A stretch of 64,000 bases of DNA from Adiantum capillus-veneris (GCA_014529385.2 CM043944.1:87509884-87573883), one strand, 5' to 3'; positions 1-10,741 are shown, counted from the first letter of the stretch. Translations and numbers: made by a program. The notes: generated by a model not told the origin, from the letters alone.

Positions 1-310
1 GAAGTGTTTTCCGTGTGCATCTCATCCAAGCGAGTGTGAAGTGATGCGAGGCTTATGGAAAGTGTGGCCATTTGCTCCTTAATAAGAGTAAGGGCATCGT
101 CAGATGACCACCTCCATCTTGAGAATTTGGCATGGTTACGCCTTAAATGAACTAGAACAGGTGTAAGTTCTGGGTTGGGAACAGATTCTGGGAATTGGAG
201 CTGGAGAATCCGGAATAATAACCTTTGGTTCGGGTGCTGCCAATTGTTCGGGTTCTGGAGTATCGAGAATAAGTATTACTTCCGGCTCTGAGTACGGAAA
301 TTTACCCGCA
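1..310 (-). pseudogene. possible gag start of minus-strand LTR element P
   Basis: Read on the minus strand, the first 310 bases give two coding-like stretches in different frames. One is proline- and glutamate-rich, with repeated PEP motifs. The other holds a short helical stretch (KEQMATLSISLASLHTRLDE) like the coiled coil near the start of many plant Ty3 gag proteins. It lies downstream, in the minus sense, of the LTR and primer-binding site at 1,235-1,681, where gag should begin. The frame change and the window edge prevent identification; the gag label rests on position and composition only. Confidence 0.3.
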
Positions 311-1234
311 AAATTTCATCGGGAAAAATTTGCGTAGTGGTTCGCGTCGGCCATGTGTACGAAATATATTGCGCAGTAGGTGCACACAGAGCAAAGCAAG
401 GGAGACGCAGCGTATTTTTATAAAGGTAAGTTTACGTGAAGAGGCTTTCACATGGAGTTTTTTTTTTATTTTAAATATGGGTGTTTTCACATGGGGTTAA
501 AAATTTGGGTTAATTTGGGGGAGGCCGGTCAAGTGTGGCCGGCCACTTGAGGTTTCAATAAATTTGTGGCATCTTTGTAAAGGTCACATTGCTTGATTTT
601 TTTTTTACGTAGAGAAATTTCAGCAGCGCAGCGCAGCCCAACCCAGCCAGCGATTTGTTTGTAAACCCACTCGTAAGGTTATTCCAGCGCTGCACACAGC
701 CCAGCGTTTCAATAATTTCAGCCCATCGCTGCCATTTTCAGCAGCCAGCAATTTCAGCAAATTGAAGCGCTGTGCAAATGGATGCAACTCTTCACAAGGG
801 AGTGTCCGTTCGAGGTGAAAAGGCACCAGGGATCAGGCTCTGAATTTAGCGTTCCAGCAACCAAGGGTGTATGTACGTGTGTCCCTTGTAGGCAAAGGGG
901 TGCGATCATTGGGGAAAGGGTGGCCACATGCCAGCTTGGTGCCCTTTTGCATGAAGGGGTGCCATCACACACACGAAGGGGTACAATCTGGTGAAGAGGC
1001 CTCCCGTAGGGACTTTCCAGACCGTCACCGGGTACACCACACACATCTGTGTTCTTTCCTGTATCCTTTATGTATATAATTGGAACAATATAAATTTAAG
1101 TTACCTCATACGCGTAGTAGAAGTACACCATCTTTCCTCTGCGGCCATACAACACACGAGGTGAGTGTCGCGGGTAGGGTCAGCAACAGCGAGGCTAGGT
1201 AGACGCCAAGTCCAAAGGCCCGGGAAAAAAATTT
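311..1234 (-). other. untranslated leader of element P, no convincing gene
   Basis: No reading frame here has recognisable protein content. Between about 896 and 1,000 there are four or five degenerate copies of a roughly 21-base motif (gaaggggtg plus variable bases), the same motif type that is tandemly repeated in the adjacent LTR. The interval lies between a primer-binding-site-like sequence and the possible gag, so it is best read as the 5' leader of a minus-strand LTR element. Confidence 0.35.
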
Positions 1235-1247
1235 GCTTTGATACCAC

Positions 1248-1681
1248 TGTGAGGATTCTAGGTGTTAATCCTTAAATAAGTACTTAAACTCATGATTAAG
1301 ACTTAAGAAACTTTAACTGTACTTGAGACAAGACTTAGAAGACTCTGTGTTTGATTGATTGAAATGTGTGATACAAGGGCTCCTTATATAGGAGACGAAG
1401 AGACATAAATGAAAAGACACGTCTCTTGGTGAAGAGACACGACTTTAGACGTAAAGACACATTCTTTCGACGAAGAGCTGCAACCATTGGGCGAAGAGTC
1501 GCACCCGTAGAGCGAAGGGGTGTGACCAGTCGTCGAAGGAGTGTGGCTTTTGGCAAAGAGACACGTCCTTTGGGTGAAGGGGTGTGACCATCCAAGCGCA
1601 GGGGTCCTCCTTGGCATGGCACTTCGCGTATCTGCAACTAGGAGTAAATGTATTGCTGTTAACATAGTCACAATCGTGACA
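1248..1681 (-). mobile_element. LTR of minus-strand element P with primer-binding site
   Basis: Read on the minus strand, this 434-bp block starts TGTCACG and ends CCTCACA, the TG...CA ends of an LTR. It is followed at 1,246-1,235 by tggtatcaaagc, one base from the tRNA-iMet primer site tggtatcagagc used by many plant LTR elements. It abuts the truncated 5' LTR of element A at about 1,691, so P may have inserted into that LTR. Only one LTR copy is in the window, so the outer end is inferred from the TG dinucleotide. Confidence 0.45.
1396..1605. repeat. degenerate 21-bp tandem repeat within LTR P
   Basis: About nine units of 19-22 bases, each starting gaag or aaag and followed by agacac or gggtgtg variants (for example gaagagtcgcacccgtagagc), run head to tail. 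Because 21 is a multiple of 3, both strands show seven-residue repeats in translation, which creates spurious open frames here. Confidence 0.7.
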
Positions 1682-1690
1682 TACAGTAAG

Positions 1691-3040
1691 AGGATGTCTA
1701 GGCTCAATTCAAGATCATGTAGGTCCCTTCGTCGCACTTAGCAAGTTGGTGGATACTAGGAAGTGAACTCAATAAAGGCACAATGCCAAGGTGGGGTCAC
1801 CAAAGGAAAGTACCCGACAGTTGGGCCACATTGCATTTTTGGATGCGGTCCCAGTGGGGATAGATGGTCAGATGACCAATGGGAGTCCAACGGAAGCATC
1901 CCCTAAAATTTAGGGAACTGCTATTTTGGACCATAAAATATGTTCGCGTCATTACCTCTGGAATGACAAGAAGAACATTTTAGAACTCTACTGCAAAGTC
2001 AATTGGGCAACCAGTCATGAGATTTTTAAGTGGGAAATTGCTTGTAAACGTGCCAAGTGGCACATTTTCATGAACTTTCCTCATGCAGCGAGAGGTAGCA
2101 CTACATTTTTAAGCGGGAAATTGCTTGTAAACGTGCCAAGTGGCACATTTTCATGAACTTTCCTCATGCAACGAGAGGTAGCTCTGAATTTCTAGCTGGG
2201 AGAGCTCATTTGCAAGTTTTTGTCACAGGTTAAGAGCTATTGACTGCAAGCTTTCCCTCTCATGTACAGTGTAGTGCAAGAAGTCATGTCCTGCACACCT
2301 TACACTGCTCTCTCTCTCCCCTACGTGCAAAAACGTGATGCCCCTCAAGAGGGCTCTTCATTTGACTCATGTACAACTGTGTGGTCATATGCGTTCTTGT
2401 TGAGGCAAGAGCCTCTAAGAGCAGGAACAGGAGTATCTAACTGCTGCTCCAAAAGCAGGCACCGGTGAGGGTGATAACCTCACCGTACAGATGCGTTTTC
2501 AGCGCTGGTTATGCGCTGAATTTGGACTGTTTTTCAGCCATACGGATGCCAGAACCATGGGGAACAGTGCCCCACTACTAGAGGGCAGTTCAGGGACTGT
2601 TTAAGGCTGAAAACAGGGCAAAAACCAGTAAATACAGCATGCTGCATTTACTGTTTTTGGGCAGAAAACAGAGGTTTATGTCGATGGAAGTGAGTTGCAA
2701 CAGGGGAATTGGTTTCGGGCAAGTTTTGGGGCTGTTATGCTGCCGAAATTTTGTCAGAACAGGTGGTATCTAGCTGGATACAGGTAAAGAATTCCCAAGA
2801 CTCTTCTTTGTAATTTACCCTCTTAAAGAATAAAGAAATACCGAAAGGGGCGCCAATTTTGGGGCCTACACGTTGTCTGCGTCTACTTGGAGCATTCTAG
2901 CCTCCGAGCCGTGTGTGTGCTTTAAGTGCTAATTCCCGTTGTAGGTTACCTTTGCGAAGTTCTCTCTCTGTGTGAAAGTCTAAGGTTAATTAAAGAATTT
3001 GGGTGAAATCCCAAGTCTACCGCCCTACGGGCCGGTTTCA
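1691..3040 (+). mobile_element. 5' LTR of Ty3 element A, 5'-truncated
   Basis: This block is about 90% or more identical by eye to 6,156-7,420. Both copies share tctaggctca near the start, ggtggggtcaccaaaggaaa, and ctaccgccctacggg near the end. It ends in ...tttca, followed at 3,041 by tggttctgttgccgggac, which resembles the tRNA-Asp-type primer site of plant Ty3 elements. Compared with the 3' copy, the first 200 bases or so are missing; the break coincides with LTR P. It also has an 83-bp direct duplication (2,023-2,105 and 2,106-2,188) that the 3' LTR lacks. Confidence 0.8.
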
Positions 3041-3138
3041 TGGTTCTGTTGCCGGGACATAAATCACTTTTTCCTCAAGAAGTGAGCCTCGGTTGTTTTG
3101 GGTAAAGACACAGAGTACAAAAACACGGGATTACACTA

Positions 3139-4198
3139 TGGCCGACAAAGGAAAGGATGTAATGGAAGAGGGCTCCTCTTCGAAGGACGGACAGGAAATT
3201 CCTACAATATTCAAGGTTGGCAAGAGAGTTCACGGCCATGTCTGTTTGCTCCTGTTGATGTGAATGTTCCTCCGGTACAGGGCTTTATAACAGGGCAACT
3301 TGAGGATGATGCGTTCAGGACTCGGTCAGTTACCGCGGTGAATGTGTTTTCACAACTAGTGTAGAACCCAAGGTTTATGGAGTTCTTGCAAGCGCCACCA
3401 TGCCGCAGCAAAATAGGCAACTTACACCGCGAACAGAGCTTGTTGAAACTTGAGGCTCAAGCCCAAGTACTTCGTGCGTCCGAGCAGGATAGGGAGCACT
3501 CGCATGTTGCAGAGTCAGGGGCTCCAAAACAGATTCCTCCCGCCCTTGAACAGGTGGTTAGGACGCCCATTCCACAAGCTATGCCAGTTCAGCCCGCCAC
3601 CTTTCAGAGCCCGCATGTTGTCTTAAATGGACAGGGAACTGGTTACTAGGCAATGCATCCAGTTTTTCCACCACCCACGGTATTTCGGAGGTGGATCTGT
3701 GTTCCAGAGCATGGCTAATTATGCGCCTGGAAGTCAGCCGTACATGCCAGGAATAGTGTTTGGGGGTATGCAAACTCCATGTATGGTAGCATCGGCATGC
3801 ACCAAGGCTTTCAAAGCAACCAGGGCCAGTTTGGGGTGCCACAGGGTCGTTTTGGCATGGCTGGTTTTTCTAGACAACAGCCAGATATGGCACCTATGAC
3901 GCAAAATGTCAATGGCCAAGACGCACCGATGATCCCTACTACAGTGCCCATGTTGCAAACAATTCCTTATGACATTTGGGGGCACTGGAAAAGCTGAAAG
4001 CTTACAAAGAAGGTGGTGCAACTGTAAAGTTTAGCACTTTCGCAGCTTCGAGGATAAGGCAAAGGCTCTTACTTTCCTCCAACAATTTTATACAGCTTAT
4101 GCAGGAGGGAATTTTACAGAGGCCTCTAAGATCAGGAAAGCTGTCACTTTCTTGAAAGACAATGCGCTTACGTGGTCCTCTTTGCTCTTGATGAATCA
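3139..4198 (+). pseudogene. gag pseudogene of Ty3 element A
   Basis: An ATG at 3,139, about 80 bases after the primer site, opens a frame beginning MADKGKDVMEEGSS, but it shifts within about 35 codons. After several further frameshifts a capsid-like stretch appears at about 4,050-4,190 (ALTFLQQFYTAYAGG, then LKDNALTWSSLLL). It matches the corresponding part of the D element gag near 20,870-20,990 (FIQQFD, NAQTWWSTLLL). The middle is rich in Q, G, M and P. No zinc knuckle or protease follows; the sequence breaks at about 4,199. Confidence 0.6.
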
Positions 4199-4499
4199 GT
4201 CCAATATGTCATTCTTGCTCGCTCGCTCTCTCAAAAATCAAGAAAACACATAGTCATGATTCATCATTTTTGCTATCTTCGTCCTCTTTCCTCTTGCATA
4301 AATTCATCAGATTGCAGATGTGTGTTATCTCATTTGTAATAGTCATGCATGATATTGTTAGACATTTACATATGACCCACATAGTAGACATAAGTATATA
4401 CATAAATATCAAATATAACTAAAACATTATAGTAATTGTGAACTTGAATGGATGTATGAATTATTTGTGTGATTCGTTAAGATTCATTCTTGTTGCAAA
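4199..4499. other. AT-rich filler replacing protease, RT and RNase H of A
   Basis: About 300 bases of AT-rich, non-coding DNA join the capsid part of gag directly to the integrase. A complete element would have about 2 kb of protease, reverse transcriptase and RNase H here. The left part contains a short cttgctcgctcgctctctc run. I found no LTR ends, no terminal inverted repeats and no target duplication, so it looks like repair filler at a deletion rather than a transposon. Confidence 0.55.
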
Positions 4500-5785
4500 T
4501 CATTTTTCTATTGGCCTACCTTGAGGAGAGATGTGGATACCTTTGTGCGAGCATGCGTGATTTGCCATAAGGTCAGGTTTGATAGGCAAAAGGCACCAAG
4601 GTTGTTACAACCACTGCCGATTCCGAATAAGCCATGGGAAAGCATTGCTATGGACTTTATCTTTGATCTTCCAAGAACGCCAACAGGGAATGATGGAATA
4701 TGGACCATTATCTGCAAGTTCAGCAAGCAGGCCCATTTTATCCCTGTTAGGAAGAAGATAAAATCTGATCAGATGGCACTTTTATTCATGTACAATGTGT
4801 TCAAGTACCATGGTATGCCACAATCAATTGTCAATGATCTTGATCCTCGCATGACAAGTTTGTTTTGGAGAGGATTGTTGAGAACATGGGCACTACGCTC
4901 AAATTCTTTTCTTCGTTTCATCCACAAACTGATGGACGGTCAGAAGAGGCTAATTCTACTTTCTTATATCTGCTCAAGTGCTATGTCTCAGATAATAAGG
5001 GACAATATTTGCCTATGCTTGAGTATGCGTACAACAATACGATGCATTCGTCGACTGGCAAGACACCTTTTGAGATTGTTGAAGGTGGCAAAAAGGTTCC
5101 TCCCAATTTGCATAAAAAGGACAAGATCTTTGAGGCAGATCGATGTGTTGAGAACATGGATGAAATGTATAAGAAAATTAAAGTTTCCTTGGAGAAGACT
5201 CAAGCAAAGCAAAAAAGGAATACTGATCGTCACCATCGTGAATTGTTGTTATCGCTTGGTGATTGGGTTCTGTTAAGGTTTGAGAAGGCAAGATTAAAGA
5301 AGATGAAGGACAAGGAACGGTTGTTTCCTAAGCTCAGTATGCGTTACTATGGGCCTTTTCAAGTGCTTGATAAGACCAACGATGTAGCTTATAGGCTGAA
5401 ATTGCCTGGTGCGTGGAAGATTCACAATGCGTTTCACGTGAGTCTTCTAAGACCCTTCGTGGGTGATGTGCCAGAAGATATGCCAGATGAGGATCAGCCA
5501 GAAGTTGAGAAACTTGATGAGATCCTGGTACATGAGCAAGTTTTAGCACATAAGGACAGGAAAGTTAAACGACAAGTTACAAGATGCTATTTGGTGAAGT
5601 TCAAGAACTATCCACCTATGGATGCAAAGTGGATGGAAGAGCATGAACTGTCACAGTCACCAAATGTATTGCAACTTTACCTTGAAGCCTTTGGTTTACA
5701 GCCTACTTATGCCCCAACCCAACATGTGCAAAGGAGGGGTAATGATAGAGCTAGCACATCAAATGTACATATGAATTCAGTGTAA
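4500..5785 (+). pseudogene. integrase and chromodomain of Ty3 chromovirus A
   Basis: The frame opens within the integrase at FFYWPTLRRDVDTFV, which includes the CVIC pair of the HHCC zinc finger. The catalytic core follows: the first aspartate in MDFIFDLP, the second in NDLDPRMTS, and the glutamate in TDGRSEEANS. One frameshift near 4,865 separates the second aspartate from the glutamate. The downstream part (from 4,865, about 300 codons) is open. It ends in an integrase C-terminal region ([12 protein letters not shown]) and a chromodomain (YLVKFKNYPPMDAKWMEEHEL, about 5,590-5,650). The chromodomain places A among chromoviruses, whose integrases are thought to use it to target chromatin. Confidence 0.85.
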
Positions 5786-5958
5786 TAGATGGAAAGGACA
5801 AAAGTATGAAGGTCTCATTAAGTCATTTGTATCTATGTGTTACGGCCTTTCTTGCGGATACATGTGATGATAAAAGAGTGCTAACAACACAAGATCATCT
5901 GTGGCATGTATTTATGGTATGCAATCGAGGACGTTTGCAATTTCAAGAGGGAGGTACG

Positions 5959-7420
5959 TGATGAGAACATGGCATCTATTAACTATGTCACGAGGACGTG
6001 GCAACTGCTAACCTTAGTTGTTGGTTTCTTTCCAATGATTTTTGTTTAATTTTTGAGACCCTCTTTTTGAAGTTGCAAATGGTCGGACATTGTATGGCCA
6101 ATGTGAACGGTAGTTTCACCCGCAGACGGGAAGTTGGTCGGTACTGGAACTCAGAGGATGTCTAGGCTCAGCTCAAGATCATATAGGTCCCCCGTCGCAC
6201 TTAGCAAGTTGATGGATACTAGGAAGTGAACTCAATAAAGGCACAATGCCAAGGTGGGGTCACCAAAGGAAAGTACCCGACAGCTGGGCCACATAGCATT
6301 TTTGGATGCGGTCCCAGTGGGGATACATGGTCAGATGACCAGTGGGAGTCCAGCGGAAGCATCCCCTAAAATTTAGGGAACTGCTATTTTGGACCATAAA
6401 ATTTGTTCGCGTCATTACCTCTGGAATGACAAGCGGAACATTTTAAAACTCTACTGCAAAGTCAACTGGGCAACCAATAAGAAGATTTTTAAGCGGGAAG
6501 CCCAAAGCGGGAAATTGCTTGTAAACGTGCCAAGTGACACATTTTCATGAACTTCCTCATGCAGCGAGAGGTAGCTCTGAATTTCTATCTGGGAGAGCTC
6601 ATTTGCACGTTTTTGTCACAGGCTAAGAGCTATTGACTGCAAGCTTTCCCTCTCATGTGCAGTGTAGTGCAAGAAGTCATGTACTGCACACCTTACACTG
6701 CTCTCTCTCTCCCCTAACTGCAGTAATGTGATGCCCCTCAAGAGGGCTCTTCATTTGACTCAAGTACAGTTGTGTGGTCATATGCGTTTTTGTTGAGGCA
6801 AGAGCCTCTCTGAGTAGGAACAGGAGTAGTTAACTGCTGCTCCAAAAGCAGTCACCGGTGAGGGTGATAACCTCACCGTACAGGTGCGTTTTCAGCGCTG
6901 GTTATGCGCTGAATTTGGACTATTTTTCAGCCATACGGATGCTAGAACCATGGGGAACAGTGCCCCACTGTTAGAGGACAATTCAAGGACTGTTTAAGGC
7001 TGAAAACAGGGCAAAAAACAATAAATACAGCGTGCTGCATTTACTGTTTTTGGGCAGAAAACAGAGGGTTTATGTCAGTGGAAGTGAGTTCCAACAGGTG
7101 AATTGGTTTTGGGCAAGTTTTGGGGCTGTTATGTTGCAGAAATTTTGTCAGAACAGGAGGTATCTAGCTGGATACAGGTAAAGATTTCCAAGGACTCTTC
7201 TTTGTAATTTACCCTCTTAAAAAATAAAGAAATACCGAAAGGGGCCTACAAGTTGTCGGCGTCTGCTCGGAGCATTCTAGCCTCCGAGCCGTGTATGTGC
7301 TTCAAGTGCTAATTCCCGTCGCGGGTTACCTTTGCAAAGTTCTCTATGTGTGTGAAAGTCTAAGGTTAATTAAAGAATTTGGGTGAAAGCCAAAGTCTAC
7401 CGCCCTACGGGCGGATTTTA
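5959..7420 (+). mobile_element. 3' LTR of Ty3 element A with polypurine tract
   Basis: A purine run (caagagggagg, about 5,944-5,954) precedes the start at TGATGAGAAC. From 6,156 onward the sequence matches the 5' LTR to the common end ctaccgccctacggg. The gag-side block aaataaagaaataccgaaagggg recurs in the LTRs of B and D, hinting at distant relationship. The exact start could be 5,955-5,959. The right flank returns immediately to minus-strand Ty3 coding sequence, showing that A inserted into element E. Confidence 0.75.
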
Positions 7421-8160
7421 GTGACAGAAATACAAGAGACCATCACGAATGAAGTAGTTGTTGGGGCCTTGGGCCGCAAGAGCATGCAACCATTGCTTAC
7501 CAAACTTGGAATCTACATACTAATTTTTCATGCTATCAAAAGATACTCTCTGAATGGAAACTATGAAACTTGACTCCAATGTGCACTAGGCATAGACTGG
7601 AGCCATTTGAGGGCTTGATGATCTGTACGAGCATAAATCTCTACCATACAAAAAATGCTTCCAACGCTTGAGAGAATGAATAACAAAGAGAAGCCTTATC
7701 TTACACTAAGTAATTCTTTCCTACACTGTTTAACTTCCTACCGAGAAATGCAATTGGACGGCCATGTTGCTTAAGCACAAGTCCTATGGCGATATTGCTT
7801 GCATTTGTGCATAACTCGAAGGGATCAACACAAGAGGCAAGGATGAAACACGGAGCTTCATTCGCTGCAACCTTGAGAGCTTCAAAAGCCTCTATGGCTA
7901 CCTCAAGCAAGAGCACGCGCTGACGGCGAGTCTTAACCCCTTACAAAACATCATTCATTAGTGCGGCAATGCCTGTCAAGCGGTGTCTCGATGCACTAAG
8001 ATCACGTACCCAGGCAACCTCATCCAATTTGGAGCTTTTGATGCACTAGATGCATCTACTTCACAAAAACGCTTTACACATTAGCCTAGCACAGGCAAGA
8101 TCTAAGGGAAACCATACTCCCTAGGCGGGATACCTAACGCCACGTTAGCTACAACATGAC
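7421..8160 (-). pseudogene. RT end, RNase H and integrase start of degraded Ty3 element E
   Basis: On the minus strand an open stretch at 7,916-7,701 reads AFEALKVAANEAPCF, then DPFELCTNASNIAIGLVL and GRPIAFLGRKL. This is the start of a Ty3 RNase H, including the TDAS-like motif with the first aspartate replaced (CTNAS). Further on a degenerate DHQALKWL motif is visible (about 7,640-7,600). At the very edge FIRDGLLYF, typical of the linker before integrase, ends where A's LTR begins. Many stops interrupt it. The integrase of E should lie beyond element A. Confidence 0.6.
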
Positions 8161-8194
8161 ACTTTTCACATGTGCAAACACATAACGTAAAGAT

Positions 8195-8500
8195 ATCTAG
8201 ACACAACCAAGCGCTCCCAAGATCGAAGTTTGCATCGTTTGAAGGGTTCCATATACAACCAAACGCTCCCAAGATCGAAGTCTACATCGTTCAAAGGGTT
8301 CCATATACAACCAAACGCTCCCCAGATCACAGTCTGCGTCGTTCGAAGGTTTCCAACTTAACGCTCCCCACACCACAACTTGCGTCGTTCAAAATTTCCA
8401 TTTACAATCAAACGCTCCCTAAACCACAGCCTTCGCCGTTTAGAGATACCAAGTACAACTAGACGCTCCCCAAACCATAGTTTGCGTTGTCCACAAGTTT
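8195..8500. repeat. minisatellite, about six copies of a 46-52-bp unit
   Basis: The core cgctccc recurs at 8,212, 8,264, 8,316, 8,362, 8,413 and 8,464, giving spacings of 52, 52, 46, 51 and 51. Each unit also has a ccaaa/cacca block, a g(c/t)cgtcgttc-like block and tacaac before the next core. The first three units are closest to each other. Open frames on both strands across it are products of the repeat. It lies where the RT of element E should be. Confidence 0.8.
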
Positions 8501-8639
8501 TCAAGAAGTTATCAAACAACATTGAAACCACTATTAAAACTAGAATCAAACAAATCGATCGGCGCCAAGACAAGTTTAAAATTGATAACTTCTATTTCAA
8601 ACAATATTCTCAAACAGTCTTTCAAAATAAATAGAAAGC

Positions 8640-9720
8640 AAAACTCAAATCATTCAGGGTTGGTTTCCGTCAGTCAAACTCAAAGGACAACTAGCTTGCC
8701 CATCTCGATCGAAGTGATAGTTCTGTTTGCAGATCTAAATGGTAGCATCATTTTTGTTGTGCCAAAGCATGCCCAACAAAGCGTCGCAATGCCCTAACTT
8801 CATAATGTGGAAATCTGCGTTGTCGTGATACCCTTGAGCGGTGATAGGAAGGGCACCAATCATAGTAACAAGGGACAGAGGGAACGGAGCCCACAGACGG
8901 GGGAGCCCGATTCCGGGACGGACGCCAAACTGCCTGCCAGGTGGGAACGCAGCCAAAACGTCACGCGGACGGCAGGGGACGGTAGGGGATGGCAGTCACA
9001 AACAATCAACTTTTTTAAAATTTGAAAATATCATCGTTTCTAACGGCCAGTTCCTCTCCAACAGCCATATTTTTTAACTTTGAAGCACCCCAATGGCTAT
9101 AAAATCCACCCTTTGGGGCCTCATTTCTCGATGTTTTATTAGCACATTTGCGTCTATATGACTCATGTTCTTTGGTCTATTTAGTGTAAATTTGTGGTCA
9201 AAGTAATGCTCTATGTGTGTGGCATGTGTGCAGGTCAAAAAATGCAACCAAAAAACCCCGTCCCCGTTCCCTAACTTTTGCCGTCCCATCCCTGTCCCTG
9301 TTCCCGACCCCGACCCGCCGTTCCAAGTTACTATGGCACCAATAAGTGGGACAATTGTGCTAGTATCTCCTATAGCCAACTCAACCTCAATGCCTCCAGC
9401 AAACTGGTTGTACTCAAAGTCCATTTGCTTGAGTAACTCTGGGTAAATAAAGTTTTTGGAAATTCCTAGATTGAAGAAGATAAGTGCTTTATGGCCACGA
9501 ATCTTTCCATATGCTCTATATGCTCTACATCGTTTCTTGGAAGCATCGGGTACAAAAATTCCATAAATATATGAAGCAGGTCCTACTGAGGTTCTCGCTT
9601 TCTTGGTGGGAGATTGCTCTTGAGGTTTTACACCTTTGTGGGGGCAAACATAGGCACTGTAGTTTGTGCCCCGTCTAGAAACATTCGAAGCACATGTCTC
9701 CTTGTTGCAGAGTTTCTCGT
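8640..9720 (-). pseudogene. zinc knuckle and protease of Ty3 element E, split by a MITE
   Basis: Minus strand from about 9,720: a degraded CCHC knuckle (CFEC...TGHKLQC, with one stop), then a protease-like region with a degraded active site (IFFNLGISKNFI in place of D-S/T-G-A). The frame runs into the inserted element at 9,335. It resumes at 8,860 with GALPITAQGY, then FHIMKLGHCDALLGMLWH, which matches the D element protease (YIMPLEGCEVLLGVPWYH). Removing the insertion plus one 8-bp target copy leaves the frame continuous, so the insertion came after the protease was formed. Confidence 0.65.
8861..9335. mobile_element. hAT-like non-autonomous element (MITE), 475 bp
   Basis: It is flanked on both sides by the same eight bases, gcaccaat (8,853-8,860 and 9,336-9,343). 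It begins catagtaac and ends gttactatg, a perfect 9-bp terminal inverted repeat. Beyond that, the subterminal regions are imperfectly inverted and very GC-rich (gggacagagggaacgg on the left, gtccccgttccc and gtccctgttcccg on the right). It has no coding capacity. An 8-bp target duplication and CA...TG ends fit the hAT superfamily. No autonomous partner is in the window. Confidence 0.75.
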
Positions 9721-10175
9721 TGGCGGGTGATCAATCAAGGTCGTGCAAGTAGAGTCTAAGTGTCACGAGAATCTTGAAAATTTGTGTTGTTGTCGTCAAG
9801 GATTCTGTGTAGATGCCAATTGGTTGTCAGTGGTAAATTCTAATCTTCCCTTCATGAGTGTGTAGCCAACCGCAACATGGTCCATGAGCTCTTGGATTGT
9901 CAAGACTTGGTAGGACAAACAGTATTCCTTAATTGGTGATGGCAGTCTTATGGTATGGTGCTCACACTAGTACTCCAAGGTTATCAACTTGAAGAAAAGA
10001 CATTGGGAGGTAGATTTCTAAAAACTTCTGATTGTAGTCTTCCATAGTGTTCATGACATGCATTTTCAAGTTTACCCATTCTGCCAAAAGCTGCACTTCA
10101 AACAAGGAGGTCATGCAACTTCAAGCATAAATATCCTTGAAAGCTTGCCAAGTCCTTAGAGCGTGAGGCTTGGTG
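9721..10175 (-). pseudogene. gag capsid remnant of Ty3 element E
   Basis: The minus-strand translation shows the gag pattern TWQAFKDIY, then LLAEWVNLKMHVM, YNQKFLEIYLP and, in another frame, EYCLSYQ. This matches the W-x2-F ... Y-x2-KF-x-xL block of plant Ty3 gag. Several stops and frameshifts are present. It is cut at 10,175 by the LTR of element B, so B inserted into E. The upstream gag, leader and 5' LTR of E are not found to the right of the B/D complex. Confidence 0.5.
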
Positions 10176-10741
10176 TGTCACAAACTGATGAGATGGCATG
10201 ACCACTTAATAAGTTGCTTCCAACTTATGGACAATTGCCGAGAGGCCAAAGGGACACCTAGGCATTAAAATAAAGCGTAGAACCTGCTAACGTGGCTACT
10301 GTACGGATGGTCGCGATTTGCGCTGACTGTTGTACGGACTGCCGCAAAACGCGTTGACTGCTGACGTGGCAAGTCCGTACGGAAATTCCGCTTTTCGCGT
10401 TGCTTGCTATTACTGGCAGCTTTTGGATCAGGTTGCTTTTGAGTTTACTGCTTTTGGGGCTTTGCTTTTAGCATCCCTTTTAAGAATAAATAAGCCCAAG
10501 GGGGGTCTCACTTCTCAGAGCATCTGGACGCAGAGTCTCAGAGCGAGCACCCGCGGGAGTTGTACTTTGCTCAAAGATTAATATAAAAAGAAATACCGAA
10601 AGGGACGCAAGACTTTGGGGCCAATATCTCTTGGCACGAAACTACCTCCAGCCGTGTCAACTCAGTAGCTGTGAAGTATTTTAAGTGAATCTCTATTGTG
10701 TCCTAACAGAGTCTAGACTTGGGGTGTCCAAGTTTATTACA
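10176..10741 (+). mobile_element. 5' LTR of Ty3 element B with primer-binding site
   Basis: A 566-bp LTR beginning TGTCACAAACTGATG and ending ...gtttattaca, followed by tggcatcagagc at 10,743, a one-mismatch tRNA-iMet primer site. It matches 19,456-19,999 and, more loosely, 22,935-23,610. The promoter part has repeated gtacgga blocks around 10,305-10,385 and a TATA-like aataaataag at about 10,485. The shared block gcatctggacgca lies just downstream. Confidence 0.85.

Noticed and set aside
1335-1737. Minus-strand frames of 100-117 codons with heptad-like repeats
   Set aside because: They arise from the 21-bp tandem repeat in the LTR of element P; the heptads are a by-product of the unit length.
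8172-8634. Overlapping plus- and minus-strand open frames
   Set aside because: They follow the 51-52-bp minisatellite and show the repeat unit in translation, with no domain.
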